NCBI RefSeq assembly: GCF_030815415.1
Contig: NZ_JAUSWW010000001.1
Location: forward strand, 5,828,001 to 5,892,000
DNA: 64,000 bases
Source of the DNA: Streptomyces canus
GTDB lineage: Bacteria; Actinomycetota; Actinomycetes; Streptomycetales; Streptomycetaceae
Reading direction: 5' to 3'
The position numbers and the translations under genes are program-made. Below the pieces are notes generated by a model. It had not been told where the DNA came from and searched no databases. It was given only the letters and a program-made list of their open reading frames with translations. Positions 8,502 to 16,605 of this stretch are shown here, one piece after another (within the stretch, counting starts at the first letter, position 1; every line of letters starts with the position of its first letter).

Positions 8502-9404
8502 ATGACTCAGTCTCACCCTCGGATCAGCAAGGCTGTCATCCCCGCAGCAGGCCTCGGCACCCGGTTCCTGCCGGCCACCAAGGCCACTCCCAAGGAGATG
8601 CTGCCGGTCGTCGACAAGCCGGCGATCCAGTACGTGGTCGAGGAGGCCGCCTCCGCGGGTCTCGACGACGTCCTCATGATCACGGGCCGCAACAAGCGCC
8701 CGCTCGAGGACCACTTCGACCGCAACTACGAGCTGGAATCGGCGCTTCAGAAGAAGGGCGACGCCGGCCGGCTCGCGAAGGTGCAGGAGTCCAGCGACCT
8801 CGCCACCATGCACTACGTCCGCCAGGGCGACCCCAAGGGCCTCGGTCACGCCGTCCTGTGCGCGGCGCCGCATGTGGGCCACGAGCCCTTCGCCGTCCTC
8901 CTCGGCGACGACCTGATCGACCCGCGCGACCCGCTGCTCAAGCGGATGGTCGAGGTTCAGGAGCGGCATGGCGGCAGCGTCATCGCGCTCATGGAGGTCG
9001 AGCCCGAGCAGATCCACCTCTACGGTTGCGCGGCTGTCGACGCCACCGAGGACGGCGACGTGGTCAAGGTGCACGACCTCGTCGAGAAGCCGGCCGCGGC
9101 CGACGCCCCGTCCAACTACGCGATCATCGGCCGCTACGTCCTCGACCCGCACATCTTCGACATACTCCGCAAGACCGAGCCCGGCCGCGGCGGCGAGATC
9201 CAGCTCACCGACGCCCTCCAGCAGCTCGCGGCGGACGAGAAGGTCGGCGGCCCGGTGCACGGCGTCGTCTTCAAGGGCCGCCGCTATGACACCGGCGACC
9301 GTGGTGACTATCTGCGTGCCATTGTCAGACTCGCGTGCGAACGTGAAGACCTGGGCCCGGACTTCCGGACCTGGCTTCGCAGTTACGTAGCCGAGGAGAT
9401 GTAG
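8502..9404 (+). CDS. galU: UTP--glucose-1-phosphate uridylyltransferase
   Basis: A 300-residue nucleotidyltransferase that makes UDP-glucose from UTP and glucose-1-phosphate. The N-terminal motif AVIPAAGLGTRFLPATKATPKEMLPVVDKP carries the catalytic Gly-rich loop and the KEMLP Lys; GRNKRPLEDHFD and the sugar-binding VEKP further on are typical of GalU. The ATG at 8502 has ATAAGG upstream and starts MTQSHPRISKAVIPAAG. The next gene (moeA/glp) begins 5 nt after the stop, so the two are surely cotranscribed. In actinobacteria galU is conserved beside the glp-glpR division genes; UDP-glucose also feeds the Leloir pathway encoded at the window's other end. Confidence 0.96.
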   Translation: MTQSHPRISKAVIPAAGLGTRFLPATKATPKEMLPVVDKPAIQYVVEEAASAGLDDVLMITGRNKRPLEDHFDRNYELESALQKKGDAGRLAKVQESSDLATMHYVRQGDPKGLGHAVLCAAPHVGHEPFAVLLGDDLIDPRDPLLKRMVEVQERHGGSVIALMEVEPEQIHLYGCAAVDATEDGDVVKVHDLVEKPAAADAPSNYAIIGRYVLDPHIFDILRKTEPGRGGEIQLTDALQQLAADEKVGGPVHGVVFKGRRYDTGDRGDYLRAIVRLACEREDLGPDFRTWLRSYVAEEM

Positions 9405-9409
9405 CAACG

Positions 9410-10732
9410 TTGAGCAGCGCCGCGCCCCACACCACCGGCCAGGACCACCTCTGGTCGGTGGACGAACACCTGGAGGACATCCTCGCGACCGTCCGCCCCC
9501 TGGAACCCATCGAGCTGCAACTCCTCGACGCCCAGGGCTGCGTCCTGGTCGAGGACGTGACGGTGCCGGTCTCCCTGCCGCCGTTCGACAACAGTTCCAT
9601 GGACGGGTACGCGGTGCGGGTCGCGGATGTCGCGGGCGCGAGCGAGGAGTTCCCCGCCGTCCTGGACGTCGTCGGGGACGTCGCGGCGGGCCAGGCCGAG
9701 CTGCTCCACGTGGGTCCCGGCCAGGCTGCCCGCATCATGACCGGCGCCCCGCTGCCGCCCGGCGCCGAGACCGTTGTCCCCGTCGAGTGGACCGACGGAG
9801 GCCTGGGCGAGGGGCCCGCGACCGGGATGCGCGCCCGCGCCCTGGCCCCCGAGGGCGCCGAGGGGCACGTGCACGTGCACCGGCCCGCCGAGGCACGCGC
9901 GCACGTACGCGCGAAGGGCAGCGACGTGAAGGCCGGCGACCGTGCCCTCGAGGCCGGTACCGTCCTCGGCCCGCCGCAGATCGCACTGCTCGCCGCGATC
10001 GGCCGCGGCACCGTACGCGTGCGCCCGCGCCCGCGCGTGGTCGTCATGTCCACCGGCAGCGAACTCGTCCAGCCCGACGAGCAACTGGGCAACGGCCAGA
10101 TCTACGACTCCAACAGCTTCGCCCTCACCGCCGCCGCCCGCGACGCCGGCGCCATCGCCTACCGCGTCGGCGCCGTCGCCGACGACGCCGAGACCCTCCG
10201 CGACACCATCGAGGACCAGCTCGTCCGCGCCGACCTCATGGTCACCACGGGCGGCGTGAGCGTGGGGGCGTACGACGTCGTCAAGGAGGCGCTGTCCTCC
10301 GTCGGTGACGAGGACGAGGCCGGCAGCGGCATCGACTTCCGCAAGCTCGCCATGCAGCCCGGCAAGCCGCAGGGCTTCGGCTCCATCGGCCCCGACCACA
10401 CCCCGCTCCTCGCGCTGCCGGGCAACCCCGTCTCGTCGTACGTCTCCTTCGAACTGTTCGTCCGTCCCGCGATCCGCGCTCTCATGGGCCTGGAGGACGT
10501 GCACCGGCCGCGCGTGACCGCGAAGCTGACCGCCGGCAAGGCGCTGACCTCGCCGAAGGGGCGCAGGCAGTTCCTGCGCGGGACCTACTCCGACGGCACG
10601 GTCACCCCGGTCGGCGGTGCCGGGTCGCACCTGGTGGCGGCCCTCGCGCACGCGGACGCGCTGATCGTCGTCCCGGAGGACGTGGAGTCCGTCGAGCCCG
10701 GCACCGAGGTCGAGGTGGTCCTGCTCGGCTGA
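9410..10732 (+). CDS. glp: MoeA/gephyrin-like molybdotransferase (Glp)
   Basis: A 440-residue MoeA-family protein with the standard four-domain layout. N-terminal signatures are SLPPFDNSSMDGYAVR and GQAARIMTGAPLPPGAETVVP; the central MogA-like domain has STGSELVQPDEQLGNGQIYDSN, VTTGGVSVGAYD and LPGNPVSSYVSFELFV. Classical function is insertion of molybdate into molybdopterin. However, in corynebacteria the MoeA paralogue encoded with galU, a RimJ-like gene and the membrane receptor GlpR is the FtsZ-binding division factor Glp, and the same neighbours are found here. The start is a TTG at 9410, with GAGGAG about 11 nt upstream. A role in cell division, in Moco synthesis, or in both, is inference from gene context. 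Confidence 0.9.
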   Translation: MSSAAPHTTGQDHLWSVDEHLEDILATVRPLEPIELQLLDAQGCVLVEDVTVPVSLPPFDNSSMDGYAVRVADVAGASEEFPAVLDVVGDVAAGQAELLHVGPGQAARIMTGAPLPPGAETVVPVEWTDGGLGEGPATGMRARALAPEGAEGHVHVHRPAEARAHVRAKGSDVKAGDRALEAGTVLGPPQIALLAAIGRGTVRVRPRPRVVVMSTGSELVQPDEQLGNGQIYDSNSFALTAAARDAGAIAYRVGAVADDAETLRDTIEDQLVRADLMVTTGGVSVGAYDVVKEALSSVGDEDEAGSGIDFRKLAMQPGKPQGFGSIGPDHTPLLALPGNPVSSYVSFELFVRPAIRALMGLEDVHRPRVTAKLTAGKALTSPKGRRQFLRGTYSDGTVTPVGGAGSHLVAALAHADALIVVPEDVESVEPGTEVEVVLLG

Positions 10733-10817
10733 GTGCTCCTGGTTGGCGGTACCGTGTCGCGCACAACAGGCTCGCGCGCCGTACCGCGAGGGGCCGGGAC
10801 CGGGAGCGCCGCACAGC

Positions 10818-11297
10818 ATGAGTACGCAGGACCGACTGACTCACATCGACGAGGCGGGCGCCGCCCGTATGGTCGACGTATCCGACAAGGACGTGACCGC
10901 GCGCACCGCCCGCGCCAGCGGTCGGGTCCTCGTCTCGCCCCGGGTGATCGAGCTGCTGCGCGGCGAGGGCGTCCCCAAGGGCGACGCCCTCGCCACCGCG
11001 CGGATCGCGGGCATCATGGGCGCCAAGCGCACCCCGGATCTGATCCCGCTGTGCCACCCGTTGTCGGTGTCGGGTGTGAAACTGGATCTGTCGGTCGTGG
11101 ACGACGCCGTGGAGATCCTCGCCACGGTCAGGACGACGGACCGCACGGGCGTCGAGATGGAAGCCCTCACCGCGGTCTCCGTCGCCGCGCTCACCGTGAT
11201 CGACATGGTCAAGGCGGTCGACAAGGGAGCGGTCATCACGGACGTGCGGGTGGAGGAGAAGACAGGCGGCAAGTCGGGCGACTGGAGCCGGGCATGA
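10818..11297 (+). CDS. moaC: Cyclic pyranopterin monophosphate synthase MoaC
   Basis: A 159-residue MoaC, which with MoaA converts GTP to cyclic pyranopterin monophosphate in molybdenum cofactor synthesis. Visible signatures are LTHIDEAGAARMVDVSDK, the GAKRTPDLIPLCHPL motif with the catalytic Lys and His, and GVEMEALTAVSVAALTVYD-type text near the active site, ending in KTGGKSGDW. The ATG at 10818 has GGAG upstream; an earlier in-frame start would add a non-conserved leader. It is 85 nt after moeA/glp and overlaps the next gene by ATGA, so coupled translation with mogA is likely. Confidence 0.96.
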   Translation: MSTQDRLTHIDEAGAARMVDVSDKDVTARTARASGRVLVSPRVIELLRGEGVPKGDALATARIAGIMGAKRTPDLIPLCHPLSVSGVKLDLSVVDDAVEILATVRTTDRTGVEMEALTAVSVAALTVIDMVKAVDKGAVITDVRVEEKTGGKSGDWSRA

Positions 11298-11800
11298 CGT
11301 ATCGCGCTCTTGTGGTCACCGCCTCCAACCGGGCCGCCGCCGGGGTCTACGAGGACAAGGGCGGCCCGTTGATCGCCGCGGGCCTGAAGGGCTTCGGCTT
11401 CGACGTCGAGGGACCGCAGGTCGTGCCCGACGGGGACCCTGTCCGGGCGGCCCTGCGCGCCGCCGTCGACGCCGGATACGACGTCGTCGTCACCACCGGC
11501 GGCACCGGTATCTCGCCCACCGACCGCACCCCCGAGGCGACCCGCGAGGTGATCGACCACGAGGTGCCGGGCATCGCCGAGGCCATCAGGGCGTTCGGAC
11601 GGGCGAAGGTGCCGACCGCCGCGCTCTCGCGGGGCCTGGCCGGAGTGGCGGGACGGACACTGATCGTCAACCTGCCGGGTTCCACCGGCGGAGTGAAGGA
11701 CGGACTCGCCGTCCTGGAGCCCCTGTTGGTCCACGCCGTCGACCAGATCCGCGGCGGCGACCACCCCAGACCCGGGGCCGGCACTGGGGGTGCGAGCTGA
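11294..11800 (+). CDS. mog: MogA/MoaB family molybdopterin adenylyltransferase
   Basis: A 168-residue single-domain MoCF-biosynthesis protein. It begins YRALVVTASNRAAAGVYEDKGGP and contains VVTTGGTGISPTDRTPEATREVI, the molybdopterin-binding TTGGTG(I/F)xPxDxT motif, and LPGSTGGVKDGL, the PGS(x)3 phosphate site. It probably adenylates molybdopterin before metal insertion. Its ATG overlaps the moaC stop (ATGA), which indicates translational coupling. The C-terminus runs into a Gly/Pro-rich tail of about 12 residues, and the next coding frame begins only about 20 nt later. Confidence 0.94.
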   Translation: MTYRALVVTASNRAAAGVYEDKGGPLIAAGLKGFGFDVEGPQVVPDGDPVRAALRAAVDAGYDVVVTTGGTGISPTDRTPEATREVIDHEVPGIAEAIRAFGRAKVPTAALSRGLAGVAGRTLIVNLPGSTGGVKDGLAVLEPLLVHAVDQIRGGDHPRPGAGTGGAS

Positions 11801-11820
11801 ACAGCCCATCCTGGCCCGTC

Positions 11821-12465
11821 GTGCTGACGGACGGCGATGTCGTCCTCCGGCCCATAAAGGTGCGCGACCAACGGGCCTGGCGCGAGGTCAACCGGCGCAA
11901 CCGTGACTGGCTGCGCCCCTGGGAGGCGACCATCCCGCCGCCCACGCCCAGCGGGGCGATCGCGCACCGGCCGACCTACCGGCAGATGGTGCGCCATCTG
12001 CGGGCCGAGGCGAACGCGGGCCGGATGCTGCCGTTCGTCATCGAGTACCAGGGGCGGCTCGTCGGGCAGTTGACCGTCGCCGGGATCACCTGGGGCTCGA
12101 TGTGTTCGGGGCATGTCGGCTACTGGGTGGACGAGTCGGTGGCCGGCCGCGGGGTGATGCCGACGGCCGTGGCGCTCGTCGTGGACCACTGTTTCCGGAC
12201 CGTCGGACTGCACCGCATCGAGGTCTGCATTCGCCCGGAGAACGGGCCCAGCCGCCGGGTCGTGGAGAAACTCGGATTCCGTGAGGAGGGGCTGCGGCCC
12301 CGTTATCTCCACATCGACGGGGCCTGGCGCGACCATCTCGTCTTCGCGCTCACCGCGGAAGAGGTGCCGGAAGGGTTGCTCGGGCGATGGCGGCGGGCAC
12401 GCTCACAGAAGGCTCCGCACACCACGCCCCGGAACCCGCAGAACACGCCGGGGAATCCCACCTAG
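11821..12465 (+). CDS. RimJ/RimL-type GNAT N-acetyltransferase
   Basis: A 214-residue GNAT acetyltransferase of the RimJ/ribosomal-protein-alanine acetyltransferase group. After VLRPIKVRDQRAWREVNRRN come the acetyl-CoA loop region VGYWVDESVAGRGVMPTAVAL (motif A with R/GRGV) and the C-terminal block RIEVCIRPENGPSRRVVEKLGFREEG. The target protein is unknown. I give the GTG at 11821, but a CTG at 11797 overlapping the mogA stop would add MNSPSWPV, which looks like the usual family N-terminus. A RimJ-like gene is a standard member of the glp-glpR cluster of actinobacteria, which supports a link to cell growth or division. Confidence 0.9.
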   Translation: MLTDGDVVLRPIKVRDQRAWREVNRRNRDWLRPWEATIPPPTPSGAIAHRPTYRQMVRHLRAEANAGRMLPFVIEYQGRLVGQLTVAGITWGSMCSGHVGYWVDESVAGRGVMPTAVALVVDHCFRTVGLHRIEVCIRPENGPSRRVVEKLGFREEGLRPRYLHIDGAWRDHLVFALTAEEVPEGLLGRWRRARSQKAPHTTPRNPQNTPGNPT

Positions 12466-12674
12466 CCAGGGAAGCGGCCGGGCCAGCGACTCGGGTAATT
12501 GAATAAATGTTCGAGAATGATCGGATGGCGATCATCTCAGGGCATTAAATTCGCGGCTCCGGCGACCTGCTGATCGCATCGGTCACAAAAAAAGCTCGAA
12601 ATATCAGCCAGATCGTGCGACACACCGGCCCAATTGGCGGATGGCCTCACGCGAATCCCTCTACCGTGTGAGGC
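12466..12674 (+). promoter_or_regulatory. 209-bp leader/promoter region upstream of sepX
   Basis: This gap breaks the otherwise tight galU-to-acetyltransferase gene string and contains unusually AT-rich stretches for this genome (12497-12520 with GAATAAATG, and 12540-12552 with GGCATTAAATTCG). A dedicated sepX promoter is likely, but no unambiguous -35/-10 pair stands out. Confidence 0.4.
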
Positions 12675-13922
12675 GTGAGCAGCAGCGGCCTCATCTACGC
12701 AGTCATTGTCGGGGCCTGGGCCGCCTACTTGGTGCCGATGTGGCTCCGTAGGCAGGACGAGCTGAACGAGGCCCGTCCGACGGAACGCTTCAGCACCGCC
12801 ATCCGGCTGCTGTCCGGACGGGCGGGGATGGAGCGCCGGTACGCCAAGGACCTGCGGGCGCGCTCCACCGAGGAGGAGCCCAGCGCCGTCGATCCGGATG
12901 CCGTCACCGACTCGGTGGACGTCCGGGCCTTTGCCATGCCTCCGACGCGCCCGCAAGTGCGCGCGGACGTGCGCGCGGAGGCGTCGGCGCGCAGGGAGTC
13001 GGCGCGTGAACCGGCGCGCGAGAGAGCGGCCGACCCGGCCGCGCACGCCCCGGCACCCGTATCCGGATCCGCTCCGGCGCGCAAGCAGGTGCCCGCGGCC
13101 CGGCGCTCGCCCGCAGCGGAAGCCGCCGCGGCGCGCGCCCGGCGTACGAAGGCACTCGCGCGCCGTAGACGTACCACCGTGGTGCTCTTCATCGCTTTCA
13201 CGCTCGGCGCGGTCGTCGCCGCCGTCGGGGGGCTCGCGTTCCTGTGGGCACCCGGCGTGCCCGCCGTGCTGCTCAGCGGGTACATCGCCTACCTGCGCTC
13301 CCAGGAGCACCGTCGCTTCGCCTACCAGATGGACCGGCAGCGGGCCGAGGCGGCGGCGCAGCGGCTGAAGGAGCGTGCGCGCCAGCCGCGCCGGCGCCCG
13401 ACGGCCGAGGCGATCGACGGGGACGAACCGGACGAGGGACCAGAGCCGGGGCAGGACCCCGGGCTGTCGGCGCTCGCCGCCGACCGGCGCGCCCTCGTCG
13501 AGCAGACCGACCATGCGGAGTGGGTCGACCAGCAGCGCGAGCGGCAGCGCAGGCCGGGGCACGGGGACAGCTGGGAGCCGGTGCCGGTGCCGTTGCCGAC
13601 GTATGTGACGGCGCCGGTCGCTCCGCGGGCCACCTCGGACGTGGACCTGGGCGCGCCGGACGCGTGGAGTTCGGCGCGGTCCAGCTCGGTCGCCGGGGAG
13701 CGGGAGGGGCATGGCGCCGGTGCCGAGTCCGGTGCCGGGCAGGACGGTGCGGCCCAGGACGCCGAGGCGGGGGAGTCGTCCCACGGCGAGGACAAGGCGG
13801 ACGAGGACGAACGCTGCGACGCCCGCCGGGCCGCGTCCGCGCGCCGGGCGCGCGAGCGGGGACGTACGCCCCTGTTCGATCAGTACGAGGACGGGGAGCG
13901 GCCGCGCGCGGCCAACGAGTAG
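12675..13922 (+). CDS. sepX: SepX / GlpR: membrane receptor for the gephyrin-like division factor
   Basis: A 415-residue protein with an N-terminal hydrophobic helix (about residues 4-23, GLIYAVIVGAWAAYLVPMWL) followed at once by RRQDELNEARPTERFSTAIRLLSGR, the signature of the GlpR/SepX family. A long Ala/Arg/Glu-rich linker follows, then two adjacent hydrophobic helices (about residues 170-210) and a low-complexity acidic C-terminal half. In Streptomyces, SepX is needed for normal cross-wall and sporulation septum formation; in corynebacteria, GlpR anchors the MoeA-like Glp at the divisome. The GTG at 12675 (AGGC upstream) places the helix at residue 4, as in the family. It is five genes from moeA/glp in the same orientation, with its own promoter region. 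Confidence 0.88.
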   Translation: MSSSGLIYAVIVGAWAAYLVPMWLRRQDELNEARPTERFSTAIRLLSGRAGMERRYAKDLRARSTEEEPSAVDPDAVTDSVDVRAFAMPPTRPQVRADVRAEASARRESAREPARERAADPAAHAPAPVSGSAPARKQVPAARRSPAAEAAAARARRTKALARRRRTTVVLFIAFTLGAVVAAVGGLAFLWAPGVPAVLLSGYIAYLRSQEHRRFAYQMDRQRAEAAAQRLKERARQPRRRPTAEAIDGDEPDEGPEPGQDPGLSALAADRRALVEQTDHAEWVDQQRERQRRPGHGDSWEPVPVPLPTYVTAPVAPRATSDVDLGAPDAWSSARSSSVAGEREGHGAGAESGAGQDGAAQDAEAGESSHGEDKADEDERCDARRAASARRARERGRTPLFDQYEDGERPRAANE

Positions 13923-13997
13923 GCGCCGCGCCCCACCGCCGCGGCCAGCCGTCCCACCTGTGGCTGTTGCGCGGCCGGGGCAGGGAACGGATTTCCA

Positions 13998-14017
13998 AGC
14001 ACCCCGATCGGGGTGCT
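13998..14017. promoter_or_regulatory. 20-bp perfect palindrome before tRNA-Ala
   Basis: AGCACCCC/GATCGGGGTGCT is a perfect 20-bp inverted repeat with no spacer, 76 nt after the sepX stop and 19 nt before the tRNA. It could be the sepX terminator, a processing signal for the tRNA leader, or a protein-binding site; the lack of a loop favours DNA binding or a cruciform over a simple terminator. Confidence 0.4.
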
Positions 14018-14036
14018 AAGGTTTCACTCGTTGCAA

Positions 14037-14110
14037 GGGCCTGTGGCGCAGTCTGGTAGCGCACCTCGTTCGCATCGAGGGGGTCTGGGGTTCAAATCCC
14101 CACAGGTCCA
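14037..14110 (+). tRNA. tRNA-Ala (anticodon CGC)
   Basis: A 74-nt cloverleaf without encoded CCA. The acceptor arms GGGCCTG and CAGGTCC pair fully with the G3:U70 wobble that defines alanine tRNAs. The D stem is GCGC/GCGC, the anticodon stem CCTCG/CGAGG with loop TTCGCAT (anticodon CGC at 14071-14073), and the T stem TGGGG/CCCCA with loop TTCAAAT. It reads GCG codons, which are abundant here. I see no integrated element or duplicated 3' end next to it. Confidence 0.97.
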
Positions 14111-14119
14111 CGCAGCATA

Positions 14120-14151
14120 GGGGCCCGTTCCTGATATCAGGAACGGGCCCC
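14120..14151 (+). terminator. Terminator after tRNA-Ala
   Basis: A perfect 32-bp inverted repeat (arms 14120-14135 and 14136-14151; GGGGCCCGTTCCTGAT) starts 10 nt after the tRNA. The adjacent permease gene is convergent, so it probably serves both directions. Confidence 0.8.
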
Positions 14152-14217
14152 TTGCCATGCGTACCGCAGTGACGTACAGCAACCGCGCCGGCTGATCCCG
14201 CGTCAGAATCGGCCCGG

Positions 14218-16605
14218 CTATGGAGAAGTTCTCCGGCGCAGGGCATGGGCCGCAGGAAGCACCGCCGATACGACGGCGAGGAGCGCGCACGCGCCCGTGG
14301 CCGCGCCGAGTTCGGGCCAGGGGAGGCGGAGCGGGGAGCGTGCCGACTGCAGGCCCAGGGCGCCCCACATGCCGCCGAGGTTGAGAGCCGTCACCAGCAG
14401 GCCGAGGAGTGCGCCCACGGCCACCACCAACAGAGCCTCCGCGGCGACGAGGCGCAGCACCTGGCCGGTCGTGGCGCCCGCCAGCCGCAGGGACGTGAAC
14501 TCGCGCTTCCGGTCGGACGTCACCATGAGCAGGGTGTTGACGAGGGAGATGCCCGTGTACAGCAGCGCGATGCCCAGGACGAGGAGGAAGCCGAGGCGGG
14601 TCTTCTCGTCGGCGTCCGTGAAAGTGGCCGTGGGGTAAGCGGTCCGCAGCCACTCCTCGCGGGTCTGGACGGAGACGTCCGTGGCCCCCAGGGCTGTCCG
14701 TAGCCCTGCCGCCGTTCCTCCCGTCACCTCGACCCGGTCGACAGCGGCCCCGCGCGCGTTGGCCAAAGTGATGTACGCCCCGTTGTTGCCCGTGCCGACC
14801 GGCATCACCGCGGCGATGCGGAGCGACCTGCGGGTGCCGTCGCCGAGCCAGACGGTGACCCGGCGGCCGACTTCGTGCCGCGCCCACTCCTCGTTGACGA
14901 TGATCGAGTCGCCGTCGAGGTCGGTGACGCGGCCCGCCGTCAGGGGGAGGCGCACGGTCGCCGCGAGCGCCCTCGGATCGGCCGCGCGTGCCTCGGACTT
15001 GATGAGGGCGACCCCCTCCTCGAGGACGTACACGGCGCTCGACGCGGTCGCCGAGACCTCGGTGCCCGGGATCGCGCGCAGACGGCGGAGCGTGTCCGGG
15101 TCGAAGCCGTTCGGCGACGTCAGCACGAAGTCGGAGACGGTCCGCTCGCGCGCCTCCGTCGCCCTCGCCTCGTTCAGGGTCGCCGTGGCGCCGAGCAGCG
15201 AGCCGGTGAGGGCCACCATGATCAGGACGGGGGCGGCGACGGCGGCCGTACGGCGGACGGCGGCGCCCGCGTTCGAGCGGACCAGCATGCCGCACGGGGC
15301 GAGGACCCTGGTCAGGGGGCGGACCAGGGCCGGGGCCAGCAGGGCCGTCGCCGTGATCAGGAGCATCGGGCGGCTGACGTACGTCTTGCGGTGCAGCAGC
15401 TCGCCCGGGTCGGTCACCAGCGCGAGTGCGAGGGTGACCGCGGCGGTGATCAGCAGGGCCGCACCGCACAGCAGGTGGCCGAGCGTCAGGGCGCGTTCGC
15501 GTTCGTCCACCGCCGCCTCACGCAGCGCCTGCGTCGGCGCGGTCCGGCCCGCCCGCCAGGAGGCGGCCATCGCCCCGCACAGCGCCACCGACAGACCGGT
15601 CCAGAAGGCGAGATGGTACGGCCACGTGTGGTCGCCGATCGCGAACCAGGCCGGTGCGACACCGCCGTCCACCACGCGCTCCGCCAGCCACGGGGCGGCG
15701 TACGCCCCCAGCACGCAGCCCGCCGCGGACGCCGGTCCGCCCACGAGCAGCGCCTCCGTCAGCACCGCGCGCCGGATCTGGCCCGGCGTCGCGCCGGCCG
15801 TGCGCAGCAGGCCGAACTCCCGGCGGCGCTGGGCCACCGCGAAGGCGAAGGTCGACGCGACGACGAACACCGACACGAACCCGGTCACCCCGCCCGCCGT
15901 GCCGAACAAGGCGTTCAGTGTCGTCAGCGCCTCGGCGTCCCGCTCGGGATCGGCGTCCGCGAGCCGGCGCTCGTCACCGGTCAGCACCCGCGCGCGGCCG
16001 TCCACCGCGCGCCGTACCGACGACGCGTCCGCCTCCACCACGAGCTGTGTGCTCGTCGGAGACAACGCGGCCGCCCGCGCGTCCGTGTAGAACAGCGCGT
16101 TCTCGAAGCCGAGCGCGCCCACCGTGCCGACCACGCGCACCATCCCACGCGCCGTGCGCAGGCGCTGCCCTACCGTCGTCCGGCCGTCCGTGGCCACGAC
16201 CTCGTCCGCGGCGCGGGGCGCCCGGCCCGCGGTCAGTTCGTACGGCGCGAAGGCCGCCGTCGACCAGGGATGTCCCACCAGGTCGCCGTGGACGACGAAC
16301 GTGCGGTCCTCCGTGACCCTGCCCAACCTCCGCAGCGCTGTCACCGTGTCCGCCGGCACGGGACGCGGCCGGGCCAGCCTGTGGGTGCGGTCGCCGATGG
16401 GGGTCGGTACGTGCAGCGTGTCCTGGCCCTTCACCACGACCGGGGCCGCGGCGAAGCGTTCCGGCGTGCGCACGGGGGCGTCCAGGGAGGAGGCGAGGGC
16501 CAGGCCCATCACGGCGAGCACGGCGACCCCGAGGGACAGAGCGACGAAGCTGCCGATGAAGGCGGTCCAACGGGAGCGCAGGGTACGCAGGGCGAGCATC
16601 AGCAC
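14218..16605 (-). CDS. ABC transporter permease, FtsX/MacB-like, duplicated
   Basis: A 795-residue permease with two FtsX (DUF214) units. It begins LALRTLRSRWTAFIGSFVALSLG, has a large extracytoplasmic domain, then four-helix units with the motifs RREFGLLRTAGATPGQIRRAVLTEALL (first half) and KREFTSLRLAGATTGQVLRLVAAEALL (second half). Ten or so hydrophobic segments are visible. Such exporters move antibiotics, lipids or peptides, or act in envelope stress resistance. The GTG at 16605 has GGAGG 7 nt upstream and overlaps the 3' end of the ATPase gene by 7 nt; ATG 16599 is the alternative. It is divergent from a two-component system, a common arrangement for antibiotic-sensing exporters. Confidence 0.93.
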   Translation of the reverse strand: MLMLALRTLRSRWTAFIGSFVALSLGVAVLAVMGLALASSLDAPVRTPERFAAAPVVVKGQDTLHVPTPIGDRTHRLARPRPVPADTVTALRRLGRVTEDRTFVVHGDLVGHPWSTAAFAPYELTAGRAPRAADEVVATDGRTTVGQRLRTARGMVRVVGTVGALGFENALFYTDARAAALSPTSTQLVVEADASSVRRAVDGRARVLTGDERRLADADPERDAEALTTLNALFGTAGGVTGFVSVFVVASTFAFAVAQRRREFGLLRTAGATPGQIRRAVLTEALLVGGPASAAGCVLGAYAAPWLAERVVDGGVAPAWFAIGDHTWPYHLAFWTGLSVALCGAMAASWRAGRTAPTQALREAAVDERERALTLGHLLCGAALLITAAVTLALALVTDPGELLHRKTYVSRPMLLITATALLAPALVRPLTRVLAPCGMLVRSNAGAAVRRTAAVAAPVLIMVALTGSLLGATATLNEARATEARERTVSDFVLTSPNGFDPDTLRRLRAIPGTEVSATASSAVYVLEEGVALIKSEARAADPRALAATVRLPLTAGRVTDLDGDSIIVNEEWARHEVGRRVTVWLGDGTRRSLRIAAVMPVGTGNNGAYITLANARGAAVDRVEVTGGTAAGLRTALGATDVSVQTREEWLRTAYPTATFTDADEKTRLGFLLVLGIALLYTGISLVNTLLMVTSDRKREFTSLRLAGATTGQVLRLVAAEALLVVAVGALLGLLVTALNLGGMWGALGLQSARSPLRLPWPELGAATGACALLAVVSAVLPAAHALRRRTSP

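Noticed and set aside
14037..14160. Integrated element at tRNA-Ala
   Set aside because: No integrase or duplicated tRNA 3' end is found on either side; adjoining genes are ordinary.
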